Assembly: GCA_002862135.1 (NCBI GenBank) | Contig: PKCI01000041.1 | Location: 1-53,198, forward strand | Direction: 5' to 3' | DNA length: 53,198 bases | Source of the DNA: Verrucomicrobiota bacterium | Lineage (GTDB): Bacteria; Verrucomicrobiota; Verrucomicrobiia; Verrucomicrobiales; DEV007 | Shown: positions 18,172-26,755 of the stretch, piece by piece | Layout of the letters: the number at the start of each line of letters is the position of its first letter | Numbering within the stretch: the stretch's first letter is position 1 | Notes under the pieces: generated by a model | Database searches by the model: none | Seen by the model: the letters and a program-made list of their open reading frames with translations, nothing else | What the model was told of the DNA's origin: nothing | Program-made: the position numbers and the translations under genes

Positions 18172-19389
18172 TCAGGAAGTGACGTCGATGTCGATGACCG
18201 GAGAGGGGGCTTCAGATTTATCCGGCAGGAAACGCATCAGTTTTTCTACTCGGGGGAGATAAACGGTTACTTTAGTGCCTTTGCCTTCACGACTGGCGAA
18301 TTCGATCTCGCCTCCATGTTCGTGAACGATGCGCCGGACAATCATGAGGCCAAGGCCGGATCCGGTTTTCTTGGTGGTGAAGTAAGGGTCAAAAACGCGG
18401 CTGACCTGGTCGGCGGGTATCCCGGGGCCGTTGTCGACGAAATTGAGAAAGATGTTTTCGTCGTCGAAGCCGGTCCGGACCGTGAGTTCCCCGTCAGAAC
18501 CCATCGCCTGCGCGCTGTTGCGGATCAGGTTGTAGAAGACTTGCTTGAGCTGGTCCCGGTCCGCATTGACGAGTGGCAAGTCCTCATCGAGTTCGAGCGT
18601 CATGGCGATGCGCCGGTCGGCGATTTCGGGCCCGATAAAGTTGATGGCTTCGTTGACGAGTTCGTTGATGTCCGTCGTCTCCGGGTTCGGACGGGTCGGG
18701 CGGACCGCACTGAGGAATTTCTCGACGATAAAATCGAGGCGCTTGATTTCGCTGCGGGAAATCTCGATCGATTCGAGTAGTTCGTCAGCTAGCTCGGGAT
18801 CGGCGGTCTTTTTGATTTTTCGCTCGGCGACCTGGAGATGGATATTGAGGGAGTTTAGCGGATTGCCAATTTCGTGGGCCACGCCGGCGGCCAGGCTTTG
18901 GACTGCCTGGATTTTCTCTGATTCGATTTCTTTCATCTGCCGCTCGCGGGAACGGGTGTTATCTCGCAGAATGATGACAAAACCACCTAATTCCTCGGCC
19001 TCGGATGCATCCGATTCCTCGTCCTCATCGCGGGTCAGTGGAGCGATGTAGAAATTAAGAAAGCGAAGTTCGGGGTAGCGGACGACGAGGTCCCGGTTCA
19101 CCACGCCGCCAGTGGCGATGACCTCGTCCCAGGCGATACCGGGGAACAACTCCGAGACGTTTTCCTGCAGTGCCGCCCGGTGTTCAAGCCCAAAGAAGTC
19201 GCAGGCGGCTTGATTGATGTAGTGAATAGAGCCCTGCGGTCCGGTTACGATGACGCCTTCCCGGAGCACTTCGAACACATTCTCGAGCAGGCCCTTTTCT
19301 TGCACTGCCTTTAGGACAAGACGCTGGATCTCCTCTGGCTCGAGTTTGTCGAGACGATCAATGAGTTTGTCGATGATCCCGGGATTCAT
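18172..19389 (-). CDS. soluble PAS sensor histidine kinase, NtrB-like
   Basis: A 405-residue kinase without membrane segments. Residues 34-145 form a PAS domain (LREGVIVTGPQGSIHYINQA). HisKA follows, with phospho-acceptor His172 in AAGVAHEIGNPLNSL. The ATPase has N box NLIRNSAQAM, G1 DNGPGIP, F box FDPYFTTK and G2 GSGLGLMIVRRI. An acidic loop (DEDEESDASEAEE) sits within the PAS domain. It should sense a cytoplasmic signal and phosphorylate the adjacent NtrC-type regulator. The signal cannot be inferred. It is divergent from cutA, with only 27 bases between the starts. Confidence 0.94.
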   Translation of the reverse strand: MNPGIIDKLIDRLDKLEPEEIQRLVLKAVQEKGLLENVFEVLREGVIVTGPQGSIHYINQAACDFFGLEHRAALQENVSELFPGIAWDEVIATGGVVNRDLVVRYPELRFLNFYIAPLTRDEDEESDASEAEELGGFVIILRDNTRSRERQMKEIESEKIQAVQSLAAGVAHEIGNPLNSLNIHLQVAERKIKKTADPELADELLESIEISRSEIKRLDFIVEKFLSAVRPTRPNPETTDINELVNEAINFIGPEIADRRIAMTLELDEDLPLVNADRDQLKQVFYNLIRNSAQAMGSDGELTVRTGFDDENIFLNFVDNGPGIPADQVSRVFDPYFTTKKTGSGLGLMIVRRIVHEHGGEIEFASREGKGTKVTVYLPRVEKLMRFLPDKSEAPSPVIDIDVTS

Positions 19390-19416
19390 GTAGGGTAGTT
19401 AAAAAAGGGCTTCGAG

Positions 19417-19761
19417 ATGACAGAGAGACAAAACGACGCAGATGCTGTTTGGCTGGCAATTACCACATTTCCAAATGTTGAGGTAGCGCGACAAATTGGC
19501 ACACAATTGATCGAATCGCAACTGGCAGCCTGCGTCAATATTCTGCCCGGAGTAGAATCCATCTACAGCTGGAAGGGTAAGCTAGAACGGGACTTGGAGC
19601 TAGTCGGGCTGATCAAGACGACAGCCGCGAACTGGGATCGCCTCGAGGCCTGGATGGCTGAGCATCACCCCTATGAGGAGCCTGAGTTGATCGCCATACC
19701 GGTGGAGAAAGGTTCTTCTGGATATCTCGACTGGGTGAGGTCTTCGCTACGAGTAGATTGA
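19417..19761 (+). CDS. cutA: CutA-type divalent-ion tolerance protein
   Basis: A 114-residue protein of the CutA1 family, small trimeric cytoplasmic proteins linked to copper and other divalent metal tolerance, with structural kinship to PII proteins. Family motifs are present: ESQLAACVNILPGVESIYSW, then the WMAEHHPYEEPELIAIPV segment, and GYLDWV at the end. The length is normal. It precedes lysC by 89 bases on the same strand, and the two need not be linked in function. Confidence 0.93.
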   Translation: MTERQNDADAVWLAITTFPNVEVARQIGTQLIESQLAACVNILPGVESIYSWKGKLERDLELVGLIKTTAANWDRLEAWMAEHHPYEEPELIAIPVEKGSSGYLDWVRSSLRVD

Positions 19762-19850
19762 TGCCGGATTGCCGGTCCCCCGAAACGCGGTGGACAAAAG
19801 GCGATCCTGAGGCATAAGTCTCCCCTCCCGAACACCAGTCCATCAGTCGA

Positions 19851-21077
19851 GTGAGTCTAATCGTCCAGAAATATGGCGGCACATCCGTCGGAACGCCCGA
19901 GCGCATCCTCAATGTGGCTCGTCGCATCCTCGCGACCAAGGAGGCCGGAAACCAAGTGGTGGCCGTGGTTTCCGCAATGTCTGGTGTGACCAACAATCTC
20001 ATCAAGCTGGCCAACGAAGTGACCGGTGAAGCCGATCCAACCGAGCGGGAAATGGATGTGCTGCTTTCGACCGGGGAGCAGACGACCATTGCTCTAACTG
20101 CGATGGCTCTGAACGCGATGGGAGCCAAGGCGGTTTCCCTGACTGGGGCGCAGGCAGGCATCAAAACTGACGGGTTTCATACCAAAGCACGCATCTCGAA
20201 TATTTCTCCCGAAGGCGTTCACGAGTTGCTGAACGATGACAACATCGTGATCCTCGCGGGTTTCCAGGGCGAAACTCCTGACGGTAAGATCACGACGCTG
20301 GGCCGTGGTGGTTCCGATCTCACTGCTATCGCGATGGCGGCTGCGATTGACGCGGACCTGTGCCAGATTTTTACTGACGTCGATGGGGTCTACACCTGTG
20401 ATCCCCGAGTAGTTCCCGACGCTCGCAAGATCGATGAGATCAGCTACGACGAAATGCTGGAGATGGCGAGTTCGGGCACTAAGGTGATGCAGTCCCGATC
20501 GGTCGAGTTTGCGAAAAAGTTTGGTGTGACCTTCGAGGTCCGCAGTAGTCTGAATGATAATCCCGGAACAATCGTGAAAGAAGAAACCATGAGCATGGAA
20601 TCTGTTGTCATCCGCGGCGTCAGCTTGGAGCGCGCCCAAGCCAAGGTAACCATCTCCGGAGTCTCGGATACGCCCGGCACGGCAAGCAAGATTTTCGGTG
20701 CCGTTTCTGACGCGAACATCATCGTCGACATGATCGTTCAGAACGTGTCGAAGACTGGCTTTACGGACATCTCCTTCACCGTAAACAAGGACGATGTCGT
20801 CAAAGCTGAGGAGGCGCTCAAACCCGTTCTCGAGGAACTTGGAGACGGCGCCAGTATCGAAGCCCAGGACGGGATCGCCAAGCTTTCCATGGTAGGAATC
20901 GGGATGCGCTCCCACTCCGGTGTGGCTGCTGAAATGTTTAAGGCGCTTTCTGAAGCTGGTGTGAACATCGAAATGATCTCCACCTCCGAGATTAAGGTGA
21001 CGGTGACTGTGGCTGAAGATCAGATTGATCAGGCCGCCCAGGTCATGCACGACGCCTTCGGCCTCGCCGATGCCTAG
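19851..21077 (+). CDS. lysC: aspartate kinase
   Basis: A 408-residue aspartokinase, catalysing ATP-dependent phosphorylation of aspartate, the first step to lysine, threonine, methionine and diaminopimelate. The start is GTG at 19851. The kinase part begins VQKYGGTSVGTPERI, with FQGETPDGKITTLGRGGSDL and the FTDVDGVYTCDPR segment. Two ACT domains fill the last 150 residues (from about VSDTPGTASKIFGAV), the sites of feedback inhibition. Length matches the Bacillus/Corynebacterium type. Threonine synthase of the same pathway lies at the right window edge, but far away. Confidence 0.97.
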   Translation: MSLIVQKYGGTSVGTPERILNVARRILATKEAGNQVVAVVSAMSGVTNNLIKLANEVTGEADPTEREMDVLLSTGEQTTIALTAMALNAMGAKAVSLTGAQAGIKTDGFHTKARISNISPEGVHELLNDDNIVILAGFQGETPDGKITTLGRGGSDLTAIAMAAAIDADLCQIFTDVDGVYTCDPRVVPDARKIDEISYDEMLEMASSGTKVMQSRSVEFAKKFGVTFEVRSSLNDNPGTIVKEETMSMESVVIRGVSLERAQAKVTISGVSDTPGTASKIFGAVSDANIIVDMIVQNVSKTGFTDISFTVNKDDVVKAEEALKPVLEELGDGASIEAQDGIAKLSMVGIGMRSHSGVAAEMFKALSEAGVNIEMISTSEIKVTVTVAEDQIDQAAQVMHDAFGLADA

Positions 21078-21168
21078 AAGGCTCGCCCTGCTGCCGTTCC
21101 AATCTGCGCAAAGTTTCGTTGAGGAACGCGCCGTTGTTGGCGTCCGATGAAAATGCGATCAATAACGC

Positions 21169-23046
21169 ATGCGCTGGATAGTTCTCTCTTTTCTTACCCT
21201 GATGGGTTGCAGCCTGGCTCGGGCTGATAACCGGCCCAATATTCTCTGGATCTCGGCGGAGGATATCGGTCCTCACTTTGGCTTTGCCGGAGATGCTCAT
21301 GCCATCACCCCGAATCTTGACGAGCTGGCCAAAAGGGGGACCTACTACTCAAATGCCTTCACAAGCGCCGGCGTTTGTGCTCCTTGCCGCTCCGGAATCA
21401 TCACGGGGATGTATCAGAATTCGGTAGGAACACACCACATGCGCTGCAATGCAAAGCTTCCGGACTGGTTGAAGCCGTTCCCCATGTATCTGCGCGAGGC
21501 CGGCTACTACTGCACGAATGCTTCCAAGACCGACTACCAGTTCTCGGACCCGGGCAAAGACGAGATCTGGGACGTGTGTGGCGGAAAGGGCCATTGGAAA
21601 CATCGCGCGGGGGGTCAGCCCTTCTTTGCTGTCTTTAACTTCACCGGCTGCCACGAAAGTGGGATCGCAAGTGAGAGCAAGTATAAGAGCGTTACCGAAA
21701 ACCTGACCGACGATCAGCGGCAGGATCCGGACAAGTTGGACACGCTTCCTCCATACTACCCTGACACTCCCATTGTCCGCGAAGACTGGAAGCGAAACTA
21801 CGAGCTCATCACTGCGTTCGATGCCTTCGCCGGGAACCTGATGCAGGAAGTTAAGGATGCTGGTGAATGGGACAACACGATCATCATGTTCTGGTCCGAT
21901 CATGGCGTTGGTTTGCCGCGCGCGAAACGCTGGCTCTACGATTCGGGAACTCACGTGCCGCTGGTGGTTCACGTGCCTGAAAAGTTCAAAAGCTTCCGCA
22001 CCGCCGCGCCCGGTGAAACGGATGACCGTCTTGTCAGTTCGGTCGATTTCGGACCGTCTGTGCTGACCCTGGCCGGAATTGAAGTGCCGGAGCACATGCA
22101 CGGCGCCAGCTTCCTCGGGGATGCGGCCGAGCGCGACTACGTCTACGGGGCCCGCGATCGCATGGACGAACGCTACGACATTATTCGCACGGTGCGTGAT
22201 AAGAAGTATCGCTACGTCCGCAACTTCGAGCCGCTCAAGCCGTACTACCAATACATGAACACTCCGGAGAAGGGAGCAACCATGATGGAAATCCGTAAGG
22301 CTGAAAAGGCGGGAACCCTGAACGGAGCTGCGGCCCTCTTTTCGATAGGGTCGAAGCCGGTTGAGGAACTCTACGATCTTGAAGCGGATCCCTATGAGGT
22401 GAAGAACCTCGCGGCCGAACCGGCACATGCTGAAAAACTGGAGAGGCTCAAGGAAGCCTTGTTTAAGTGGCAGCTTGAGATCGGTGACATCGGATTGATT
22501 CCGGAATCTGAGATCACAGCGCGCGAAGGTGACGCCGGTGCGACCTATGCGATCTTGCACGGCGAAACGGATCAAAGTGCCCTGATCTATGTGCTGACAG
22601 CCATTGCAACTTCAGCGTCGGATGGGCAGGAGGCCTTTCCGGATCTTCTAGCTGCGTTGCGCTACGAAGATGCTGCGGTCCGCTACTGGGGCGCCACGGG
22701 CTTGGGTAATTTTGCCGAAGAAGCGAGTGAATTTGAAGGCGCGAAGCAAGCACTCAGAAAAGCTCTCAAGGACGACGCTCCTGCCGTTCGAATCGCCGCG
22801 GGCCGTGCCCTTTGCCGGATGGGAGACGATCCTGAGGCACTGCGGGTTGTGGCTGATGCCATGAAAGGTGACAATGAGTGGGCTCGTCTCGAGGCGGCCA
22901 TTGTCCTTGACGAGTTGGATGAGAGCGCCCGCCCCGTGCTGAAGGATCTCCAGGCCGGATTGGTCAAGCAACCTAACAAATACATTGTCCGCGTTTCGAA
23001 CAAGGCAGTGAACGATTTGCTCGGCACCGATAATAAGGTACCATAA
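21169..23046 (+). CDS. secreted sulfatase with a C-terminal HEAT-like tail
   Basis: A 625-residue type I sulfatase. A hydrophobic start (MRWIVLSFLTLMGCSLARAD) is a signal peptide; Cys14 in LMGC could be a weak lipobox. The metal-binding start RPNILWISAEDIGPHFG is at 22-38. The formylglycine site is Cys70 in CAPCRSG, the C-x-P-x-R pattern. A second metal motif is WSDHGVGLP. The order and the AEDIGPHFG start recall heparan N-sulfatase-like family members, but the substrate is not provable. From about residue 480 the protein turns into helical repeats (AVRYWGATGLGNF, AVRIAAGRALCRMGD) of HEAT/PBS-lyase type. Sulfatases need the formylglycine-generating enzyme or anSME, not seen in this window. 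Confidence 0.93.
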   Translation: MRWIVLSFLTLMGCSLARADNRPNILWISAEDIGPHFGFAGDAHAITPNLDELAKRGTYYSNAFTSAGVCAPCRSGIITGMYQNSVGTHHMRCNAKLPDWLKPFPMYLREAGYYCTNASKTDYQFSDPGKDEIWDVCGGKGHWKHRAGGQPFFAVFNFTGCHESGIASESKYKSVTENLTDDQRQDPDKLDTLPPYYPDTPIVREDWKRNYELITAFDAFAGNLMQEVKDAGEWDNTIIMFWSDHGVGLPRAKRWLYDSGTHVPLVVHVPEKFKSFRTAAPGETDDRLVSSVDFGPSVLTLAGIEVPEHMHGASFLGDAAERDYVYGARDRMDERYDIIRTVRDKKYRYVRNFEPLKPYYQYMNTPEKGATMMEIRKAEKAGTLNGAAALFSIGSKPVEELYDLEADPYEVKNLAAEPAHAEKLERLKEALFKWQLEIGDIGLIPESEITAREGDAGATYAILHGETDQSALIYVLTAIATSASDGQEAFPDLLAALRYEDAAVRYWGATGLGNFAEEASEFEGAKQALRKALKDDAPAVRIAAGRALCRMGDDPEALRVVADAMKGDNEWARLEAAIVLDELDESARPVLKDLQAGLVKQPNKYIVRVSNKAVNDLLGTDNKVP

Positions 23047-23049
23047 TGG

Positions 23050-24429
23050 ATGGCTGGTCCGTCATCACTGGATGCTGTTCTCATTGCGGGAGGAAAGTCC
23101 TCCCGTTTCGGGACGGATAAGGCTTTCCTCGACTGGACAGGAGAACCGCTTTTCCAGCGCCAGTTGAAGAAACTGCAGACCCTGGGCCCCGGTCGCCTCT
23201 GGCTGTCTGCCAATCCGGGGCAGGAATACGGCGAACTGCCGGACGGAGTCATTCGCGTTGATGACGATGACGAAGGTCTCGGGCCGGTTGGCGGTTTGAT
23301 GACTGTCTTCCGGCGGAGCGAAGCTGAGCGAATTGTTGTTCTCGGCGTCGATCTGCCGCTCATGGAAGAGCGCTTTCTTGCGAAGTTGGTGGATGATGGC
23401 TCCGGCATTGTGCCGAAAACCCAGCGATTCTGGGAACCTCTTGCCGCTGTCTATCCTCGTGAAGCGATGTTGGCGATTCTTGAAGCGGCAATAGAACAGG
23501 GCAATCAGAAGTTGCAGCGCCTTCTTGACGAGGCGGAGCAGAGCGGAGTCACGAGGGCCTATGCCGTAAGCGAGGGTGAAGACCTCCTCTTTACCAATTT
23601 GAACAGCCGCGAGGATCTCGAAAAGATTGATCCTCATCGCAGGGATGAAGGGGTGACCTTGCACCGCTATCGCGTGGAAAGCGGTTGGGTGGAGGAGGGC
23701 GACCAGGTGGCGATGGAAGAGCCACTGGAAGTTCGGGTGAACGGGCAAAGCGTCGCTGTGATGATGCGGACGCCAGGTCATGATGAGGAGCTGGTCACGG
23801 GATTTCTTCTCACTGAGAGCGTGATCGAGTCTGCCGATGATATTGTAGAAATTCAGCACTGTCCCGACCTCGATCCGGAGGCAGTCGGCAATTCGCTGGA
23901 GGTAACGTTGAAGAAGGAAATCGATCTGAGTGGGCTGACGCGTCACGTTTATACTTCGAGCAGTTGCGGAGTTTGCGGCAAGGCGACCATCGAATCGGTG
24001 TTTCAACAATTTGCCCGGATTGAGCGTGGGATAACGTTGACTTCTGACTTTCTTCTCGAGTTGCCGGGTAAGTTGAGAAAGCAGCAGGAAACCTTTGATC
24101 GGACCGGAGGCCTGCATGCTTCAGCGCTCTTTTCGAAGGACGGAGAGCTCTTGTTTCTGAGAGAGGATGTGGGACGACACAACGCTTTGGACAAGGTGAT
24201 CGGCCGGGCGTTGCACGACCGGATTGATTTGTCTGAACTGGTATTGTTAGTCAGTGGTAGAATTTCTTTTGAACTGATGCAGAAGGCTCTCGCGGGAGGC
24301 ATTCCAGCGTTAGTGGGTATCTCCGCTCCCAGCAGCCTAGCGGTGAAGTTAGCCAGGGACAGCGGGCAAACCTTGGTTGGGTTCCTGCGCGAGCGCGGTT
24401 TTAATGTCTACTCGGGTGAGGTGGAGTAG
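23050..24429 (+). CDS. MobA-FdhD fusion, molybdenum cofactor guanylyltransferase and formate dehydrogenase sulfurtransferase
   Basis: A single 459-residue frame joins two molybdenum-enzyme maturation activities. Residues 1-200 resemble MobA, which adds GMP to molybdopterin: VLIAGGKSSRFGTDKAFLDW is the nucleotide-binding start and GVDLPLM holds a metal-binding Asp. Residues from about 205 match FdhD, which transfers sulfur to the cofactor of formate dehydrogenase: LHRYRVESG, DEELVTGFLLTE and TSSSCGVCGK with Cys306 and Cys309 of the essential CxxC. The ATG is four bases after the sulfatase stop. No formate dehydrogenase or other Mo enzyme gene lies in the window. Fusing the last cofactor step to the sulfuration step makes biochemical sense. 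Confidence 0.9.
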   Translation: MAGPSSLDAVLIAGGKSSRFGTDKAFLDWTGEPLFQRQLKKLQTLGPGRLWLSANPGQEYGELPDGVIRVDDDDEGLGPVGGLMTVFRRSEAERIVVLGVDLPLMEERFLAKLVDDGSGIVPKTQRFWEPLAAVYPREAMLAILEAAIEQGNQKLQRLLDEAEQSGVTRAYAVSEGEDLLFTNLNSREDLEKIDPHRRDEGVTLHRYRVESGWVEEGDQVAMEEPLEVRVNGQSVAVMMRTPGHDEELVTGFLLTESVIESADDIVEIQHCPDLDPEAVGNSLEVTLKKEIDLSGLTRHVYTSSSCGVCGKATIESVFQQFARIERGITLTSDFLLELPGKLRKQQETFDRTGGLHASALFSKDGELLFLREDVGRHNALDKVIGRALHDRIDLSELVLLVSGRISFELMQKALAGGIPALVGISAPSSLAVKLARDSGQTLVGFLRERGFNVYSGEVE

Positions 24430-24454
24430 AGGGGTGCTCCGCCTGTGGAGGATC

Positions 24455-24964
24455 CTACATTTCGCTGGCGACAGCCGCGGCGATAAATAGAAAATATACG
24501 ATCACGACTAACACGCTGAGAATGATTCCGGCATATCCAGTGATGATGCCGGTAAGTGCCATGCCGGCATTGGAGTTCGCCGTCGGGTTTTCGAGCGCCC
24601 GCTTTCTGGCGATGTGACCGCAGATAATGCCGGCAATGCTGAAAAGGGTGAAGCAGGAGAGAATACCGAGAATACCAAAGACTAGGGCGCAGACGGCTAC
24701 GGAATCGGTTTGTGACTGGTTGGCCGCAATGCCTGGCTGAGGGGCAGAAGCAACATTACGCGATTGGGCTGGAGTCAGGGAAGGCGGCAAAGCGTCGCCT
24801 CCAAACAAATCGGGTCGGACGTCTGCGCAGGGTTTCCACTCGGTCATGGAGTCGTTCCAGACGGGGGTGGTGGGTTTGATAGTTTGTGATGCCACCAACT
24901 CCGGGAGTTGGCTTTCGTCGACAGAAACTTGGTTGTCCAGATCGTCAGCGTAATACCAATTCAT
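24455..24964 (-). CDS. GYF_2-DUF4190 membrane protein
   Basis: A 169-residue protein. Residues 1-50 match a bacterial GYF_2 domain (MNWYYADDLDNQVSV ... PTTPVWNDSMTEWKPCADV), a presumed peptide-binding module. A proline/glutamine-rich linker follows. The last 80 residues form two hydrophobic helices of DUF4190 type (ALVFGILGILSCFTLFSIAGIICGHIARKRAL, here paraphrased in part), ending at the membrane. The function is unknown; the family is common in Verrucomicrobiota and Planctomycetota. A second DUF4190 gene is at 46.7 kb. Confidence 0.8.
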   Translation of the reverse strand: MNWYYADDLDNQVSVDESQLPELVASQTIKPTTPVWNDSMTEWKPCADVRPDLFGGDALPPSLTPAQSRNVASAPQPGIAANQSQTDSVAVCALVFGILGILSCFTLFSIAGIICGHIARKRALENPTANSNAGMALTGIITGYAGIILSVLVVIVYFLFIAAAVASEM

Positions 24965-25021
24965 AATGGCGCTAGAATAGACAGGCGTGGTCGTAAAGGC
25001 GAATGCTTTTCTTTTGCGATA

Positions 25022-25933
25022 TCAAGCAAAAGCGCAGTAGCCGCGGAAGGCCTCGAGACGCTCGTTAAAAGCGTCTTCGGTGAGGGCTTCGACAGCGTGA
25101 GTGCTGAAGCTCTCACAGGTGAAGCTGGCCACGATTGTTCCGCGGGCGATTGCGCTGGTGAGGTCGTCGAAGCTGAACTCGTCTTTGCCAAGGCTGGCTA
25201 AGTATCCGGCGAAGCCACCAATGAAGGTGTCGCCTGCGCCGGTCGGATCGAAAACATCGTGAAGCGGGAAGGCGGGGCAGGTGAAGAACTCGTCTTCACC
25301 GAAAAGCATGGCTCCGTGTTCGCCCTTCTTAACGATCACGTATTTCGGTCCCATTTCGCGAAGCGCCTTGCCGGCGGCGACGATGTTGGAGGTGTCCATC
25401 ATCAATTTGGCTTCACTGTCGTTGAGGACGAGCAGATCAATGCGCTTGAGAAGACGCTCCAATTCATCGCGTGAAATTTGGATCCAGAGATCCATTGTAT
25501 CGGCGATAGTGAAAAAGGGTCCGTCGCCAAGTTGGTCCATCACCTCGTGCTGGTTGAGCGGGTGAGCGTTGGCGAGCAGGTTGATGCTGGCGCCTTTCTG
25601 TGAGTCGGCCACGGACGGCTTCCAGGATTCGAGAACGTTAAGAGCCACTTCCAGCGTCTCGCGGTCGTTCATGTCTTCCATGTATTCACCGCTCCATCGA
25701 AAAGTTTCGCCTTCGGAAAACTCGATGCCTTCCAGGTTGATGTCGCGACTCTTGAGCAGGCCAAGGTGTTCTTCAGGGAAGTCGTGTCCGACCACACCCA
25801 CGATACCGGAGGGGCCGAAGAAGCTGGCGGCTATAGCAGCGTACGAAGCGGAGCCGCCGAGGAGGTTCTCCTGGGACGCCTTCTGCGTCTTTACGTTGTC
25901 GATAGCAATGGATCCGGAAACGAGAACGCTCAT
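25022..25933 (-). CDS. PfkB-family carbohydrate/nucleoside kinase
   Basis: A 303-residue kinase of the ribokinase/PfkB superfamily. The first signature is the glycine-rich NLLGGSASYAAIAASFFG near residues 22-40. The second, with anion hole and catalytic Asp, is DPTGAGDTFIGGFAGYL near 232-248. It has no transit or signal sequence and should act in the cytosol. The substrate (sugar, adenosine or nucleoside) cannot be told. It is upstream of a 57-base gap and the GYF gene on the same strand, and downstream of thiE by 40 bases, so it may be co-transcribed with thiE. Confidence 0.9.
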   Translation of the reverse strand: MSVLVSGSIAIDNVKTQKASQENLLGGSASYAAIAASFFGPSGIVGVVGHDFPEEHLGLLKSRDINLEGIEFSEGETFRWSGEYMEDMNDRETLEVALNVLESWKPSVADSQKGASINLLANAHPLNQHEVMDQLGDGPFFTIADTMDLWIQISRDELERLLKRIDLLVLNDSEAKLMMDTSNIVAAGKALREMGPKYVIVKKGEHGAMLFGEDEFFTCPAFPLHDVFDPTGAGDTFIGGFAGYLASLGKDEFSFDDLTSAIARGTIVASFTCESFSTHAVEALTEDAFNERLEAFRGYCAFA

Positions 25934-25973
25934 GATAAGTAGGTAAAGGCAGTGATGCTAAAACAAACAGGTC

Positions 25974-26609
25974 CTAAGCGAGTAGAGCTTTGGACTCGCG
26001 GACATAAGCAGTAATCTCGGGTGATTGCAAGATCCCGGAAACAATGACGGCTCGTTCCGCACCCGCGGCAGTGACATCGGGAAGGTTTTCCTTCTTGATC
26101 CCACCAATGCAAAAGATGGGCATATCGGGATGGGCCTCGTGAACCTGCTGGATTTCCCTGGTGCCAATGGGCGCGTAGGTTGGTTTGGTCGGAGTGGCGA
26201 ACAAGGGGCCGAAACCGATGCAGTCCGTGCGCGGATCGGCAGCGGCAGCGGCGGCCTGATGAACACTGTGAGTGGAGCGGCCCACAAGCATGTCGTCACC
26301 GACGATGGCGCGGACATCATTCATGGCGGCATCGTCCTGGCCTACATGAACACCATCAGCCCCGATCGCTGCAGCAACCTCGGGGGAGTCGTTGATGATA
26401 AGGGGAATGCCGCCGTCGCGGCAGAAGGGGAGGAGTTCACGGCCCCAGCGTTCGATATCGGCTTCTGAATGTCCCTTGGCACGGAGTTGAATGACGTCGA
26501 TACCACCGGCGATCATTTCGCGGGTGACGCGGGCCAGATCGTCCGGAGCGGCATAGCCGAGGTCGACAATGCCGTAGAGTCGGGCAGGAAAGAGAGTGGA
26601 GCGAGCCAT
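25974..26609 (-). CDS. thiE: thiamine phosphate synthase
   Basis: A 211-residue TIM-barrel enzyme that joins the hydroxymethylpyrimidine diphosphate and thiazole phosphate into thiamine monophosphate. Motifs fit ThiE: VIQLRAKG, LIINDSPEVAAAIGADGVHVGQDD, the STHSVHQA segment, and FGPLFATPTKPTYAPIG. Other thi genes are not adjacent. I looked for a TPP riboswitch in the 146 bases before the start and saw none; the upstream area has an imperfect inverted repeat (GACTCA/TGAGTC) near 26616-26640. Confidence 0.93.
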   Translation of the reverse strand: MARSTLFPARLYGIVDLGYAAPDDLARVTREMIAGGIDVIQLRAKGHSEADIERWGRELLPFCRDGGIPLIINDSPEVAAAIGADGVHVGQDDAAMNDVRAIVGDDMLVGRSTHSVHQAAAAAADPRTDCIGFGPLFATPTKPTYAPIGTREIQQVHEAHPDMPIFCIGGIKKENLPDVTAAGAERAVIVSGILQSPEITAYVRESKALLA

Positions 26610-26755
26610 GTTGATGACTCAACAGGGTTAGGTGGGTGAGTCAACCGTATTAGGTGGAGCCATTTTTTCTTTTCTTGCCCTTTTTATGAAGAGAGAGATC
26701 GCCAATTCGCAGGATAAGAAAAGGAAGAAAAGGAGTGACCTGAGTCGCTTGGAAA

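Noticed and set aside
20094-21050. 318-codon minus-strand frame opposite lysC
   Set aside because: It lies fully antisense to a clear aspartate kinase, has no recognisable domain, and its composition (His, Asp, Arg rich) is typical of a shadow frame opposite GC-rich codons.
21349-22575. 408-codon minus-strand frame opposite the first sulfatase
   Set aside because: The sulfatase has catalytic motifs in the plus frame; the antisense product has no family resemblance.
23065-24117. 350-codon minus-strand frame opposite the MobA-FdhD gene
   Set aside because: Both domains of the plus-strand protein are well conserved, so the antisense frame is a shadow.
26610-26755. Possible TPP riboswitch ahead of thiE
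   Set aside because: None of the conserved TPP riboswitch segments (CUGAGA, ACCUGA) was seen in the leader.
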